Of a stretch of DNA of 64,000 nt, positions 1 through 9,024 are shown in pieces. The number at the start of each line of letters is the position of its first letter. The first letter of the stretch is position 1. The notes below the pieces were generated by a model. It was given only the letters and a program-made list of their open reading frames with translations, had not been told where the DNA came from and did no database searches. The position numbers and the translations under genes were made by a program. Origin of the DNA: Nocardia carnea NBRC 14403 (GTDB lineage Bacteria > Actinomycetota > Actinomycetes > Mycobacteriales > Mycobacteriaceae); the NCBI RefSeq assembly GCF_000308515.1, contig NZ_BAFV01000052.1, positions 57,606-121,605 of the forward strand, in the 5' to 3' direction.

Positions 1-1
1 C

Positions 2-964
2 CTGAAGATCCTGGCCGCGGTGGTGGCCGCGTGGTTGGTCGCCGATAAAGTCGCCTCGGTTGTCGCGCCGGAGCCGACGGTGGGGCACTGGCGCAGCCGG
101 GAAGGGTTCGAGTCCTACCGCGCCGCATACGACGCGGCGATGGCGACAGTGCCCACACCCACGCGCACCCACGATATCTTCACCGATTACGGCACCGTCC
201 GGGTATACGAGTGGACCGCCACGGAGGGACGCGAGAGTGCAACGCCGGTGGTATTCCTGCCCGGAATCCGTTCGGGCGTACCGATGTGGGCCGAGAACCT
301 GCCCTACTGGATCGGCAAACGCACCCTATACGCGATGGACGCCGTCGGTGATTCCGGAATGTCCACCCAATCGATTCCCTTCACCTCGTTCGACGATCGG
401 ACAGTGTGGGTGGAGCAGGCACTCGCGGGTCTCGAAATAACTCGCGCCCACGTAGTGGGGCACTCCTTCGGTGGTGCCACCGCCGCTGCCCACGCGCTCG
501 CCCACCCCGGACGGGTGGCCTCTTTGACACTGCTCGAACCGGTGGTGGTGCTTTCGGGGCTGCCGGTCTCGATGTACCTGTGGTCGGCCCTGCTGACACT
601 GCCGGTGCCGCAGGCGTGGAAGGACTACGCGCTGGCGCAGATCGGCGGCGTTTCGATCGAAGAAGTGCGGGAGCGCACGCCTGTCTCGGTGATGGTCGAC
701 GAGGGGGCCCGGCACTACAAGGCATCCACCCTGGTGCCGCGGACCTTCACGGACGCGGAATGGAAGTCGATGGCCATGCCGGTCCGGATCGATATCGCCG
801 CCGATAAATCCTTGGCCGGCGGTCACGCGGCCGCCGACCGCGCCCGGGCGCTGGGAAAGAGCCCGGTCACTGTCTGGCCCGAGACCACGCATTCCCTGCC
901 CATGCAGGCCGCCGAGCAGCTCGGACCGGAGCTGCTTCGGTATTGGTCCGCCCATGACCGCTGA
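2..964 (+). CDS. alpha/beta hydrolase, 5' end outside window
   Basis: The reading frame is open to the left edge of the window, so the N-terminus is probably missing; the first in-window start is a GTG at 20. The first ~20 residues are hydrophobic (membrane anchor or signal). The rest is a typical alpha/beta hydrolase of about 300 residues: nucleophile elbow GHSFGGA, an upstream DAVGDSG strand, and a late His in TTHSLPMQ, which together give a plausible Ser-Asp-His triad. Substrate unknown; the anchor suggests an extracytoplasmic or membrane-associated lipase or esterase-like enzyme. It converges on the ABC operon that ends 38 bp downstream and is not part of it. Confidence 0.75.
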   Translation: MKILAAVVAAWLVADKVASVVAPEPTVGHWRSREGFESYRAAYDAAMATVPTPTRTHDIFTDYGTVRVYEWTATEGRESATPVVFLPGIRSGVPMWAENLPYWIGKRTLYAMDAVGDSGMSTQSIPFTSFDDRTVWVEQALAGLEITRAHVVGHSFGGATAAAHALAHPGRVASLTLLEPVVVLSGLPVSMYLWSALLTLPVPQAWKDYALAQIGGVSIEEVRERTPVSVMVDEGARHYKASTLVPRTFTDAEWKSMAMPVRIDIAADKSLAGGHAAADRARALGKSPVTVWPETTHSLPMQAAEQLGPELLRYWSAHDR

Positions 965-1001
965 GTCGGCCACTACGCCGAATCGGCAGATGTTCGGGAA
1001 C

Positions 1002-2420
1002 TCAGGGACCGAGCTCGAGTTCCTTCACCCGGCCCGCGCGCACCTCGATCGTGCGATGTGCGATATCGCGGGCGACGAGGGTGTCGTGGGTAATGAACAC
1101 GTACGCTGTGCCGTGCGATGTTTGGAGTCGGCCGAGGATGTCCAGGACCGTCGCTCGGGATACGACGTCGAGCGCCGATACTGCTTCGTCGAGCACGACG
1201 ATCGCGGGCCGGGGGGCCAGGGCTCGGGCGATGGCCACACGTTGACTCTGCCCTCCGGAGAGTTCGTGTGGCCGGCGGCGGGCGAACGCCGCGCCGAGGC
1301 CCACCTCGTCGAGAACCTCGTGGACGCGCCGTGACCGCTCCGACCGGGTGAGGCCGAGAGACGGATGCAGTGATTCCGCCACGATCCGTCCGACGCTCCA
1401 TCTCGGTTCCAGCGCGGAGAACGGATTCTGTGACACCAGCTGCACCCGGCCGCCATACAATTCGACACTCCCCTCGTCCGGCACGGCCAGCCCGGTCAGC
1501 ATGCGGGCCAGGGTCGATTTGCCCGAGCCGGAGGGCCCGACGACGGCGACGGTCTCACCACGGTGCACCGTCAGGTCGGCCGAGTGCACTGCGGTGACCT
1601 TGCCGAACCGTTTGGTCAACGACCGGGCTTTCAACGCGGGCTGTCCCGGAGACGGTGCCGGTAAGGGGAACGCCCGTCCGAGCACGGCGTTCTGAAGCGC
1701 TTGTGCCGCTATACTTTCCGGGCTGCCCAGGACCCGGCCGGCCGGCGCCGACTCCACGACGCGTCCACCATCGAGGACGACCACGCGGTCCGCCCGCTGC
1801 GCGGCGATGGTGAGATCATGGGTGATCAGGAGCAGGCCGGTGCCGCTGCCGGTGTGTTCGGTGAGCACGTCCAGCACCTGCTCGGCGACCTCCGCGTCGA
1901 GTGCGCTCGTCGGTTCGTCGGCCACCACCAGGCCGGGGCGGCCGGCGAGTGCCATCGCGATCAGCACCCGCTGACGCTGGCCGCCGGACATCTCGTGCGG
2001 ATACCGGCGCGCATACGAGGGATCGGTCAGGCCGACCTCGGCGAGGCGGTGCGCGGCTTCGGTTTCGCTGTCGGGTTCACCGCTCAACCGCAGGGCCTCA
2101 CGCACCTGGCTCCCCATACGGCGCACCGGGTTCAGGGAGTTGCCCGGATCCTGTGGTACATAGCCGACGCGGCGGCCACGCACCGACCGCCACGCCCGCG
2201 CGCCCGGTTCGGGCAGATCGGAATCGTCGAGCCGTAACCGAGCGGCGTCCACTCCGGCGCGGACGGGGTGCAGGCCGAGGATCGTCCGGGCCAGCGAGGA
2301 TTTCCCGCTTCCCGATTCGCCGACCACGGCGACGACCTCACCGCGCTGCACTCGCAGGCACACCTCCCGCAGGATAGGGGTGTCGCCGAAGGTGAGGTTC
2401 AACTCGTCGATCTCAAGCAC
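1002..2420 (-). CDS. Dpp/Nik-type ABC transporter, fused double ATPase
   Basis: A 472-residue protein with two complete ABC ATPase domains in tandem, equivalent to DppD plus DppF. The first half has Walker A GESGSGKSS, signature MSGGQRQRV and Walker B VVADEPTSALD; the second has GPSGSGKST, LSGGQSQRVA and VVLDEAVSALD. It would energise uptake through the two permeases encoded just upstream (8-bp overlap at 2413-2420) with the lipoprotein at 4226-5893. Last gene of the eight-gene operon that begins at 9863. The substrate class of the family is di/oligopeptides, nickel or metal chelates; which one applies cannot be read from the ATPase. Confidence 0.9.
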   Translation of the reverse strand: MLEIDELNLTFGDTPILREVCLRVQRGEVVAVVGESGSGKSSLARTILGLHPVRAGVDAARLRLDDSDLPEPGARAWRSVRGRRVGYVPQDPGNSLNPVRRMGSQVREALRLSGEPDSETEAAHRLAEVGLTDPSYARRYPHEMSGGQRQRVLIAMALAGRPGLVVADEPTSALDAEVAEQVLDVLTEHTGSGTGLLLITHDLTIAAQRADRVVVLDGGRVVESAPAGRVLGSPESIAAQALQNAVLGRAFPLPAPSPGQPALKARSLTKRFGKVTAVHSADLTVHRGETVAVVGPSGSGKSTLARMLTGLAVPDEGSVELYGGRVQLVSQNPFSALEPRWSVGRIVAESLHPSLGLTRSERSRRVHEVLDEVGLGAAFARRRPHELSGGQSQRVAIARALAPRPAIVVLDEAVSALDVVSRATVLDILGRLQTSHGTAYVFITHDTLVARDIAHRTIEVRAGRVKELELGP

Positions 2421-3279
2421 TGGGTGTTCCTTCGATCACTCGGGAGAGCCTGTAGGCGGCGAGCACGACAGCCATGATGATCAGCGCCGGGATCACGGTG
2501 AGCCACCACGCACTGCCCAGGAACGCTCTGCCGTCCGCGACCATCGCGCCCCACTCCGGTGCGGGCGGGGCCGGCCCGAACCCGAGGAAACCCAGTGCGG
2601 CGACCGCCAGGACGGCTTGACCGAATTCCACCGAGGCGACAGCGGCCGCGGTCGGCCACAGATGCGGCAGCACATGCCTGCCCACAACCACCGGCCGCCG
2701 CCACCCGCTCACCGTCGCGGCCTCGACGAACGGTGCAGACCGCAGCTGCATGGTGCGGGACCGGATGATGCGGGCGGCCGCGGCTACCCCGGCGATCCCC
2801 ACCGCGATACCGAGTTCGGTGGTCCCGCCGCCCGTCGCGGCGATCACCGTCATCGACAACAGCAGGCTCGGCACGGCGAGCAGCACATCCACGATCCGCA
2901 TCCCGACCCGGTCCGTCCACCCGCCGAGATAGCCGGCGGCAACACCCAGGAGGCCGCCGCCGACCACCGCGATCGCAACCGCCAAGAGCGCGGCGGTCAG
3001 CGAGGCGCCGGTGCCGTGAACGATCCGGGCGAAGACGTCACGTCCCAACTGGTCGGTGCCGAACAGGTGGGTCGCGCTGGGCGGCTGCAACCGGTCGGCC
3101 GGTGCTACGGCGACGGGATCGCCGCGGGTCAGCACACCGGGGGCCGCCGTCGCGAGCAGAGCGAACAGCAGCACCGCGGCGGAGAGGATGGTGGCGGGAG
3201 GAGGTAGGGCGCGCGGGCGGCGGGCCGCGAACTGCCGCAGTGCGCGGCCGAGAATATGCCCGCCCGCGATATCGGTCAT
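2413..3279 (-). CDS. ABC transporter permease, DppC-like
   Basis: 288 residues. N-terminal transmembrane segment at about 30-50, then the family hallmark FGTDQLGRDVFARIVHG at about 90-107, followed by the binding-protein-dependent permease domain with about five more membrane segments. This is the DppC/OppC/NikC layout. It pairs with the DppB-like permease upstream; the start codon lies inside the 4-bp overlap with that gene's stop, and its own end overlaps the ATPase start by 8 bp, so translation is coupled throughout. Confidence 0.9.
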   Translation of the reverse strand: MTDIAGGHILGRALRQFAARRPRALPPPATILSAAVLLFALLATAAPGVLTRGDPVAVAPADRLQPPSATHLFGTDQLGRDVFARIVHGTGASLTAALLAVAIAVVGGGLLGVAAGYLGGWTDRVGMRIVDVLLAVPSLLLSMTVIAATGGGTTELGIAVGIAGVAAAARIIRSRTMQLRSAPFVEAATVSGWRRPVVVGRHVLPHLWPTAAAVASVEFGQAVLAVAALGFLGFGPAPPAPEWGAMVADGRAFLGSAWWLTVIPALIIMAVVLAAYRLSRVIEGTPSA

Positions 3280-4229
3280 GTGTGCACGCTCCCGACTCGG
3301 GGGTCGATGAACGGGCCGATAAGGTCGACGGCCAGGGTCACCACCACGAAGATCGCCGCCGAGAGCACGACCGCGGCCAACAGCACAGGCCCGTCGTGGG
3401 CGGCGACCGCCTGCTGGGTGAGCCGGCCGAGACCGGCCCGGGAGAAAACGGTTTCTACGACGACGGCACCGGCGAGGGCGGCACCGATCAGAACTCCGAG
3501 CGCCGATACCGCGGGCAATGCCGCCGCCGGGGCCACATGCCGGAGATGCACCGCTGCCTCGGTCGCTCCTTTCGCGCGGGCGACATCGACGAACGGCTGT
3601 GCTGCCGCGGCCCGCATCCCTGATGCCATCACCTGGCCGAGATAGCCGGCGATGGGGACGGCGAGGGTGACGGCGGGCAGGATCAAGGCGGGCACACCGT
3701 CGTCACCGAACCCCGGGACCAGCCCCAAACCGAAAGCGAACACCTGGATCAGGATCAGGCCCGCGGCGAATGTCGGCACCGACACCAGGATCGACGGCAA
3801 CTGCCCCACCAGACGCGCCAGGACCCCTTCGGGGCGGAAGGTCGCGCCGAAAGCGAGGCCGAAGGCGGCGACCGCACCGAGCAACAAGGCCACCGCCGCG
3901 AGTGCCGCGGTCGACGGCAGCGCCTCCAGCAGCGATGTGGTGACCGGTTGCCCGGTGACCACCGAGGTCCCCCAGTCGCCGGTGACGAAATCGCCGAGCG
4001 CGGTCACGTACTGCTGCCACAGCGGCCGATCCAGACCGTATTGCGCGCGCAGGGCCGCGATCGTCGCCGCTGAAGGTGGGACGCCGCCGCTGTCGGCGTT
4101 CGCCGCGAGCGATACCGGATCCCCGGGCAGTACTCGCAGCACGGCGAACACCAGGGTGAACACCGCCCACACCACGACCACGCCGGCCGCGACACGCCCC
4201 AGGATCCGGCGACCGAAGGCCGTCGTCAT
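3276..4229 (-). CDS. ABC transporter permease, DppB-like
   Basis: 317 residues with the DppB/OppB/NikB pattern: N-terminal segment (RILGRVAAGVVVVWAVFTLVF), the motif RVLPGDPVS near residue 33, a long periplasmic loop containing LRAQYGLDRPLWQQY, then five further membrane segments. It forms the heteromeric channel with the DppC-like protein. Start and stop overlap the adjacent operon genes by 4 bp on each side. Confidence 0.9.
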   Translation of the reverse strand: MTTAFGRRILGRVAAGVVVVWAVFTLVFAVLRVLPGDPVSLAANADSGGVPPSAATIAALRAQYGLDRPLWQQYVTALGDFVTGDWGTSVVTGQPVTTSLLEALPSTAALAAVALLLGAVAAFGLAFGATFRPEGVLARLVGQLPSILVSVPTFAAGLILIQVFAFGLGLVPGFGDDGVPALILPAVTLAVPIAGYLGQVMASGMRAAAAQPFVDVARAKGATEAAVHLRHVAPAAALPAVSALGVLIGAALAGAVVVETVFSRAGLGRLTQQAVAAHDGPVLLAAVVLSAAIFVVVTLAVDLIGPFIDPRVGSVHT

Positions 4230-5893
4230 GACCCACTGTCCTCGAATTGCAGCCGCAGCACGCCGGACGCGTCGAAACCGATCCCGCCGAATCCGGCGGC
4301 CACCGCGGCGACCTGCGACAACTCGGCCACCGGGATCGCGTAGCCGGCCTCGGCCAACCGGTTCTGAATCTGCGCGACGAGCCGGTGCCGCTCGGCCTGG
4401 TCAGCCACACCGGCCTGCCGGTCGAGCACGGGGTCGATCTGCGGATCGGGCCGGCGCTGCGAATAGTTGGTGCCGTCGGCGCCGAGCCGGGACCGGAGGA
4501 TATCGGGATCGGCGCGCGTCACGTTGTAGTACACGGCGTCGAAATCCCCGGCCGAACGACGGGACAGGAAGTCGTCGTTGGACAGGGCGCTGATCGTCAT
4601 CTCGATACCGACCGCGGACAATTGCTGCTGTATGAGCTCGAGAATCGGTTTGTTGCCATAGAACTCCGGCGAATAGATCACGTCGAACGTCAGCCGCTGT
4701 CCGTCCTTCTCCCGGATGCCGCCGCCGGACCCGCGCCAGCCGGCCGCGTCGAGCACCCGTTCGGACGCCTGCAGGTCGTAGCGGATATTCGGGTCCGCGC
4801 GATAGCCGGGAGTCGTCGACGCCAGCACGCTGGTGGCCGGTTCGAAATCGTCGCCGAGAACCGTGCCGACCAGCTCCGGGCGGTTGAGGGCGGTCAGCAC
4901 CGCACGGCGAACCTCCCGGTCGGCGAGCACACCGCGCGAGACATTCGACTGGATCACGAAGGGCAGACCGGGATTCGGCCGGGATACCAAGGCGGCGCCC
5001 ACGGCGGCCAGGCCTTCCCGGTCCTGCGGTTGCGGATCGGCTGTGGCGTCCAGCTGCCCCGCCTGGATACTGCCCGCCCGGACATTCGATTCGGGGACGA
5101 CGCTGAATTCGATTCGCTGGTAGCGGGACTTTTCGGCGAAACCGATATCGGCGGACCAGCGGTAGTCGTCGCGACGCTCGATGGTCACCGACCTGTTCTG
5201 TTCCCACTCCGAGTAGGTGTAGGGCCCGCTACCGATCACGTTGGTGGCGAGGCAGCGTTCGTCGAACGAGCGGCCCACCGTCGCCGGCGCGAGAATGCCG
5301 AGCTGAGTTGTCGAGGCGGCCTGCAGGAACTGCACATTCGGTTCCCTGAACCGCACGATCGCGGTCCGCGGATCGGGTGTGCGGGTGCCTTCGTAGCCGA
5401 GCAGGAATCCGGAGGCTTGCAGCGTGCGGGTCGAACCGGCGTCACCGGACGCGGGAGCCGCCAATGCGTCGAAATTCTGCTTGACCACCTCGGAGGTCAG
5501 TGGTGTCCCGTCGCTGAAAGTGACATCCGGGCGCAGCGTGAAGGTGAAACTGCGGCCGTCCGGCGAGGTTTCGAACCGTTGCGCCAGCCACGGAGTCAAC
5601 TCGCCGGTTTCGGGATTCTGGTCGACGAGCGAATCGACCACCTGCCGCGTCACGTTCACGGTCTGATTGGTGCTCGCTTGGGCGGGGTCGGGGCAACTGG
5701 GCGCCGAGGACAGACCGTAGCGGAGGATATCGGCGGCGGAATCCGCGCCTGCGCAGGCCGCAAGTGGTATCGCGACGGACAGGGCGACAGCGGCGGTGAC
5801 CGCCCGCGTGATGGGTTTGATGGTGTTCTCGTTTCGTCGGGCTTCAGCGCCAGGCCGAGGCGATCGAGCGGTGCGAACGAATGCGGTCCTCAT
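4226..5893 (-). CDS. ABC transporter substrate-binding lipoprotein (SBP_bac_5)
   Basis: 555 residues. A Sec signal ends in the lipobox LAAC at about residue 47, so it is a lipid-anchored binding protein of the DppA/OppA/NikA family (SBP_bac_5). The body carries the expected elements: TLRPDVTFSDGTPLTSEVVKQNFDAL, TAIVRFREPN and a late SYFRADPDI-like region (RADPDILRSRLG). The only ATG upstream of the signal lies at 5893, 50 bp inside the preceding oxidoreductase gene, with no clear ribosome-binding site; this is an unusually long overlap for the operon and the start should be considered provisional. It defines ligand specificity of the importer; the ligand is unknown. Confidence 0.85.
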   Translation of the reverse strand: MRTAFVRTARSPRPGAEARRNENTIKPITRAVTAAVALSVAIPLAACAGADSAADILRYGLSSAPSCPDPAQASTNQTVNVTRQVVDSLVDQNPETGELTPWLAQRFETSPDGRSFTFTLRPDVTFSDGTPLTSEVVKQNFDALAAPASGDAGSTRTLQASGFLLGYEGTRTPDPRTAIVRFREPNVQFLQAASTTQLGILAPATVGRSFDERCLATNVIGSGPYTYSEWEQNRSVTIERRDDYRWSADIGFAEKSRYQRIEFSVVPESNVRAGSIQAGQLDATADPQPQDREGLAAVGAALVSRPNPGLPFVIQSNVSRGVLADREVRRAVLTALNRPELVGTVLGDDFEPATSVLASTTPGYRADPNIRYDLQASERVLDAAGWRGSGGGIREKDGQRLTFDVIYSPEFYGNKPILELIQQQLSAVGIEMTISALSNDDFLSRRSAGDFDAVYYNVTRADPDILRSRLGADGTNYSQRRPDPQIDPVLDRQAGVADQAERHRLVAQIQNRLAEAGYAIPVAELSQVAAVAAGFGGIGFDASGVLRLQFEDSGS

Positions 5894-6962
5894 GCCGATG
5901 AGCGAGGGTGGTGAGGATCAGTTCGTCGGCGCCCGTCAGATCGGCCAGCGCCCGGAGGCGTCCGGTGACTTCGGTGGGGGTCCCGACGAACCGGGTCGCG
6001 ACCCGCGCCGAGTGCCGGGCGGTCAGTTCGCGGACGGTGGCTGCCGGGACGTCGTCGGGGTCCGGGACGGGGATGGCTCCCGCGCCCCGGGCGACGGCGT
6101 CGACCCACGGCAGGAACGATTTCGCCAGATGGCGCGCCTCGTCGGCGGTATCGGCGGCCAGCACGTCCGCCGACACAGCCAGATACGGTTGTTCGAGGAC
6201 GCCGGGGGTGAAGGCTTCGCGGTAAGCGCGCACGGTCTGGACCGTCTGTCCGGGCGCGAGATGATAGTTCGCGGCGAACGGCAAGCCCAGCTGTCCCGCC
6301 AGCCGCGCACTGACGCCGGGCGAATTGCCGAGAATCCAGGGCCGCAGATCCGTGCCCTCCCCCGGCGTGAGATGCAGCGGGGTGTCGACTCCGTCGGGTG
6401 CGCAGGTCCCGTCGAGCAGCGACAGGATCTGCCGCACCTGACTCGCGTAGTCGGGCGCCTCTCCCGGTGGGGTGAGCAACGCCAGGCCTGTTGCGGCGCG
6501 CGGCGAATCGACGAGCCCGCGCAGATCCCGGGGTTCGGGCAGGACGACGCCGTCGACGACGGGATGCTCATCGACGGCCACGACGTTCTCGACCGGTGCC
6601 CGGCTCAGGGCGTCGCGATATTTCTCCGCCCGGTCCCCGCTTCTGCCGAGGCCGAGATCGACCCGGCCGGGATGCAGGGCCGCCAGCGTGCCCCATTCCT
6701 CCGCGACCCGCGCCGCCACCCGCTGACCGAGCTGCACCGCCCCGGCACCGACCCGAATCCGTTCGGTCGCCGACAACACATGTGCCGCCACAACCGCCGG
6801 TGCCGCGGAGGCGAGCGCGGCGAAATGATGCTCGGCCAGCCAGTAGCGCCGGTAACCGGACTCCTCGGCGTACCGGGCCAGCTCGACCGCTTCGTCCAGC
6901 GCTTGCCGGGCGGTACCGCCGCTGCGGATCGGCACCAGGTCGAGCACTCCGAGTTCGGTCAC
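5844..6962 (-). CDS. luciferase-like (LLM) flavin-dependent oxidoreductase
   Basis: 372 residues from a GTG at 6962 preceded by AAAGGAG 8 bases upstream; the GTGA overlaps the stop of the MFS gene. The sequence is a single luciferase-like monooxygenase domain of the MsnO8-type: LGVLDLVPIRSG at the start, YWLAEHHF near residue 42, GAGAVQLG, LGLGRSGD, and a C-terminal FVGTPTEVTGRL. Such enzymes use reduced FMN (or F420 in actinobacteria) to oxidise small molecules. Position between the CDPS-type gene and the importer suggests it modifies the operon's product or its imported form. The exact flavin cannot be decided from sequence alone. Confidence 0.85.
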   Translation of the reverse strand: MTELGVLDLVPIRSGGTARQALDEAVELARYAEESGYRRYWLAEHHFAALASAAPAVVAAHVLSATERIRVGAGAVQLGQRVAARVAEEWGTLAALHPGRVDLGLGRSGDRAEKYRDALSRAPVENVVAVDEHPVVDGVVLPEPRDLRGLVDSPRAATGLALLTPPGEAPDYASQVRQILSLLDGTCAPDGVDTPLHLTPGEGTDLRPWILGNSPGVSARLAGQLGLPFAANYHLAPGQTVQTVRAYREAFTPGVLEQPYLAVSADVLAADTADEARHLAKSFLPWVDAVARGAGAIPVPDPDDVPAATVRELTARHSARVATRFVGTPTEVTGRLRALADLTGADELILTTLAHRHEDRIRSHRSIASAWR

Positions 6963-8332
6963 GACCGGACTCCTTTCCGGTCTTTGATCACCAGGTTCGC
7001 GGCCAGTGCCACCACCGCGAGCACCAGCAACACCACCGCCGCGGCCGCCAATCCACCCCCGGCATCCGACGACGTGTACACCGCGACCACAACGGCCGCA
7101 CCGATCGCGCCACCCAGGTTGTGGAAGGTCCACGAGGCCCCGATGGCGAAACCGGATTCGGCATCGTCCACCGAGGTCAACGCGGCGAGGGTGGCGGGCG
7201 CCAGAATCAGCGCCCACCCGAGACCGAAGAACACGAAACCCACCAGCAGCACCACCAGCGACCCCGTCGCACCGGCGACCACCGTGAACCCCGCCGATAC
7301 CGCGAGCGAACCGAAACCGAAACGCAACGGCACAATCGGCCCCACCCGGTCCACCCAGCGCCCGACCCGCGGGGAGGCGAGCGCCATCGTGACACTCACC
7401 AGCAGCAACGCCGCACCGGTGGCGCGGGCGTCGAGGCCGTGCCGGTCCGCGAGGTAGGGCGGGAGCACCAGCAGAGCGGAGGCGTAGAACGCGGCGAGGA
7501 AGAAATCCGACAGCAGCGCCGCGCCGAATCGCGGATGCGCGAACAACCCGATCCGCAGCAACGGATCGGCCGCCCGCCGTTGCGCGATAATCAATCCCGC
7601 ACCGGCGAGCACGGCAACGACGGCGGCGATCAGCACCGGCGCACTGAGCCAGCCGATGCTCTCCGGAAGCGAGACGAAGGCGACCGCCGCGGCCACCGAC
7701 AGCGCGAGAAACACCTGCCCGGGGATATCCAGCCCGGTGCGCGAACTCGGCGCCGGCGCCGGTACTGCCCACGCGATCAGCACGATCGCCGACAGCCCGA
7801 ACGGGACATTGATCCAGAACACCGACGCCCACCCGAACACAGGCACCAGCAGCCCACCCAGTACCGGTCCGATGGCCAGGCCGATACCGTTCACCGCATA
7901 CAGCCAGCCGATCGCACGCCCCCGCTCACCCTCCGGGAACAGCTGTTCCACCAGTGTGGACGTACCGGTATAGAGCACCGCGCACGCGGCACCCTGCACG
8001 AACCGGGAGCCGATGAGCCAGCCGATACCGGGGGCGAGCGCCGCCGCCACCGACGCGATGACGAACACCGCGAGTCCGGCCAGTAGCACTCGCCGCCGGC
8101 CGCACAGGTCGCCGAGCCGCCCCGCGGTCACCATGAACATGGCGAGCGCGGTGAGGAAGGCGGTGAGCACCAGCTGCGAGACACCGATCGTCGTCGTGAG
8201 TTCACCGGTGATCGTCGGCAGTGCGGTGGTGACGATCGTCAAATCGATACAGCCGAGGAACGACGCCGTCGCCAGGCCGACGAAACCGGCGGTGCGCCGC
8301 CCGGCGGACAGCTCGTGGTCGACGACGCTCAC
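6959..8332 (-). CDS. MFS drug/product exporter
   Basis: 457 residues from the GTG at 8332, whose GTGA overlaps the stop of the CDPS-like gene. Major facilitator of the DHA2-like drug:H+ antiporter type, with many hydrophobic segments, the loop 2-3 motif GRLGDLCGRRRVLL and motif C-like GIGLAIGPVLGGLL in segment 5. In CDPS clusters (for example the transporter gene of the bicyclomycin cluster) an MFS pump exports the product; the tight coupling here argues for the same role. Confidence 0.85.
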   Translation of the reverse strand: MSVVDHELSAGRRTAGFVGLATASFLGCIDLTIVTTALPTITGELTTTIGVSQLVLTAFLTALAMFMVTAGRLGDLCGRRRVLLAGLAVFVIASVAAALAPGIGWLIGSRFVQGAACAVLYTGTSTLVEQLFPEGERGRAIGWLYAVNGIGLAIGPVLGGLLVPVFGWASVFWINVPFGLSAIVLIAWAVPAPAPSSRTGLDIPGQVFLALSVAAAVAFVSLPESIGWLSAPVLIAAVVAVLAGAGLIIAQRRAADPLLRIGLFAHPRFGAALLSDFFLAAFYASALLVLPPYLADRHGLDARATGAALLLVSVTMALASPRVGRWVDRVGPIVPLRFGFGSLAVSAGFTVVAGATGSLVVLLVGFVFFGLGWALILAPATLAALTSVDDAESGFAIGASWTFHNLGGAIGAAVVVAVYTSSDAGGGLAAAAVVLLVLAVVALAANLVIKDRKGVRS

Positions 8333-9024
8333 CGCGCCGACTTCCGCTTCTTGAAACGCAGCGGCAGCCACGCGGCCCCTTCCTCGACGAACAGATCACG
8401 GGTCGCCTGCATGGCGGCCGAGATCTGCTGCGGGTAGACGACGAAGTCGTAACCCTCCGCAGCCCACAATGGTTGGATGATCGGTACCTCTTCCAGGAGA
8501 TAGGTGAGGCAGCGGTGGCGGACGTGGTCGATATCTCCGGCATCGCTGTCCCGGCGGGCGACGAAGCGATCGATGGTCGAGTCGATCGCCTCCCGATAGC
8601 GCGTATTCGACGTGTACGCCGCACGGACGTCACTCAGGGCTCGCGGATAGCGGGGGTCCACGAGTGCGTCGTCCCAGCGGAGGATGTCGATATCGGCGGT
8701 GAGCAGGTCGAGCAGCGGCCGGTTGCGGGCCACCCACTGATCACCCAGCCGACGCGACTCGTCGTAGGCCCGAGCCGACGGGACTTCCAGATTGTGCCGC
8801 TGCAAGGTATCGGCCACAGCGACCGTGACATGCCCGAACTCGCTGCGGTTGAGCAGGTCCACGGTGGCGCCGAACTTCTCGCCTTCGTGGTACTCGGCAC
8901 CGACACTCACCAGGAGAATCGTCGAGCGACCGGCGTAATCGTACTGCCGGCCTTTCAGATCGAACGCCGCCTTGTGCGATGCGGAGCCGACCGGCGCGGT
9001 AACGGTGAGTGTCATCAGCTCCAC
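8329..9024 (-). CDS. tRNA-dependent cyclodipeptide synthase-like protein
   Basis: 231 residues from a GTG at 9024, or 228 from the ATG at 9015, which forms TGATG with the stop of the upstream gene and has GGAG just before it. I assign it to the CDPS family: small size, a beta strand followed by VSVGAEYHEGEKF (position of the catalytic Ser loop), then VAVADTLQRHN, later RCLTYLLEEVPII with the Y-x-x-x-E pair that matches Tyr178/Glu182 of AlbC, and a basic C-terminus (RFKKRKSAR). These fit the XYP-like branch better than the AlbC (NYH) branch. CDPSs take two aminoacyl-tRNAs and make a cyclic dipeptide. The amino acids used cannot be predicted here. Recognition is from motifs only. Confidence 0.75.
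   Translation of the reverse strand: MELMTLTVTAPVGSASHKAAFDLKGRQYDYAGRSTILLVSVGAEYHEGEKFGATVDLLNRSEFGHVTVAVADTLQRHNLEVPSARAYDESRRLGDQWVARNRPLLDLLTADIDILRWDDALVDPRYPRALSDVRAAYTSNTRYREAIDSTIDRFVARRDSDAGDIDHVRHRCLTYLLEEVPIIQPLWAAEGYDFVVYPQQISAAMQATRDLFVEEGAAWLPLRFKKRKSAR

Noticed and set aside
4247..5914. 555-codon open frame antisense to the binding lipoprotein
   Set aside because: Same length and region as the real gene; the lipoprotein has a clear signal and family motifs.
6963..7832. N-terminal extension of the luciferase-like gene (to 662 residues)
   Set aside because: The extension is Arg/Gly-rich reversed-phase reading of the MFS gene; the GTG at 6962 has a strong ribosome site.
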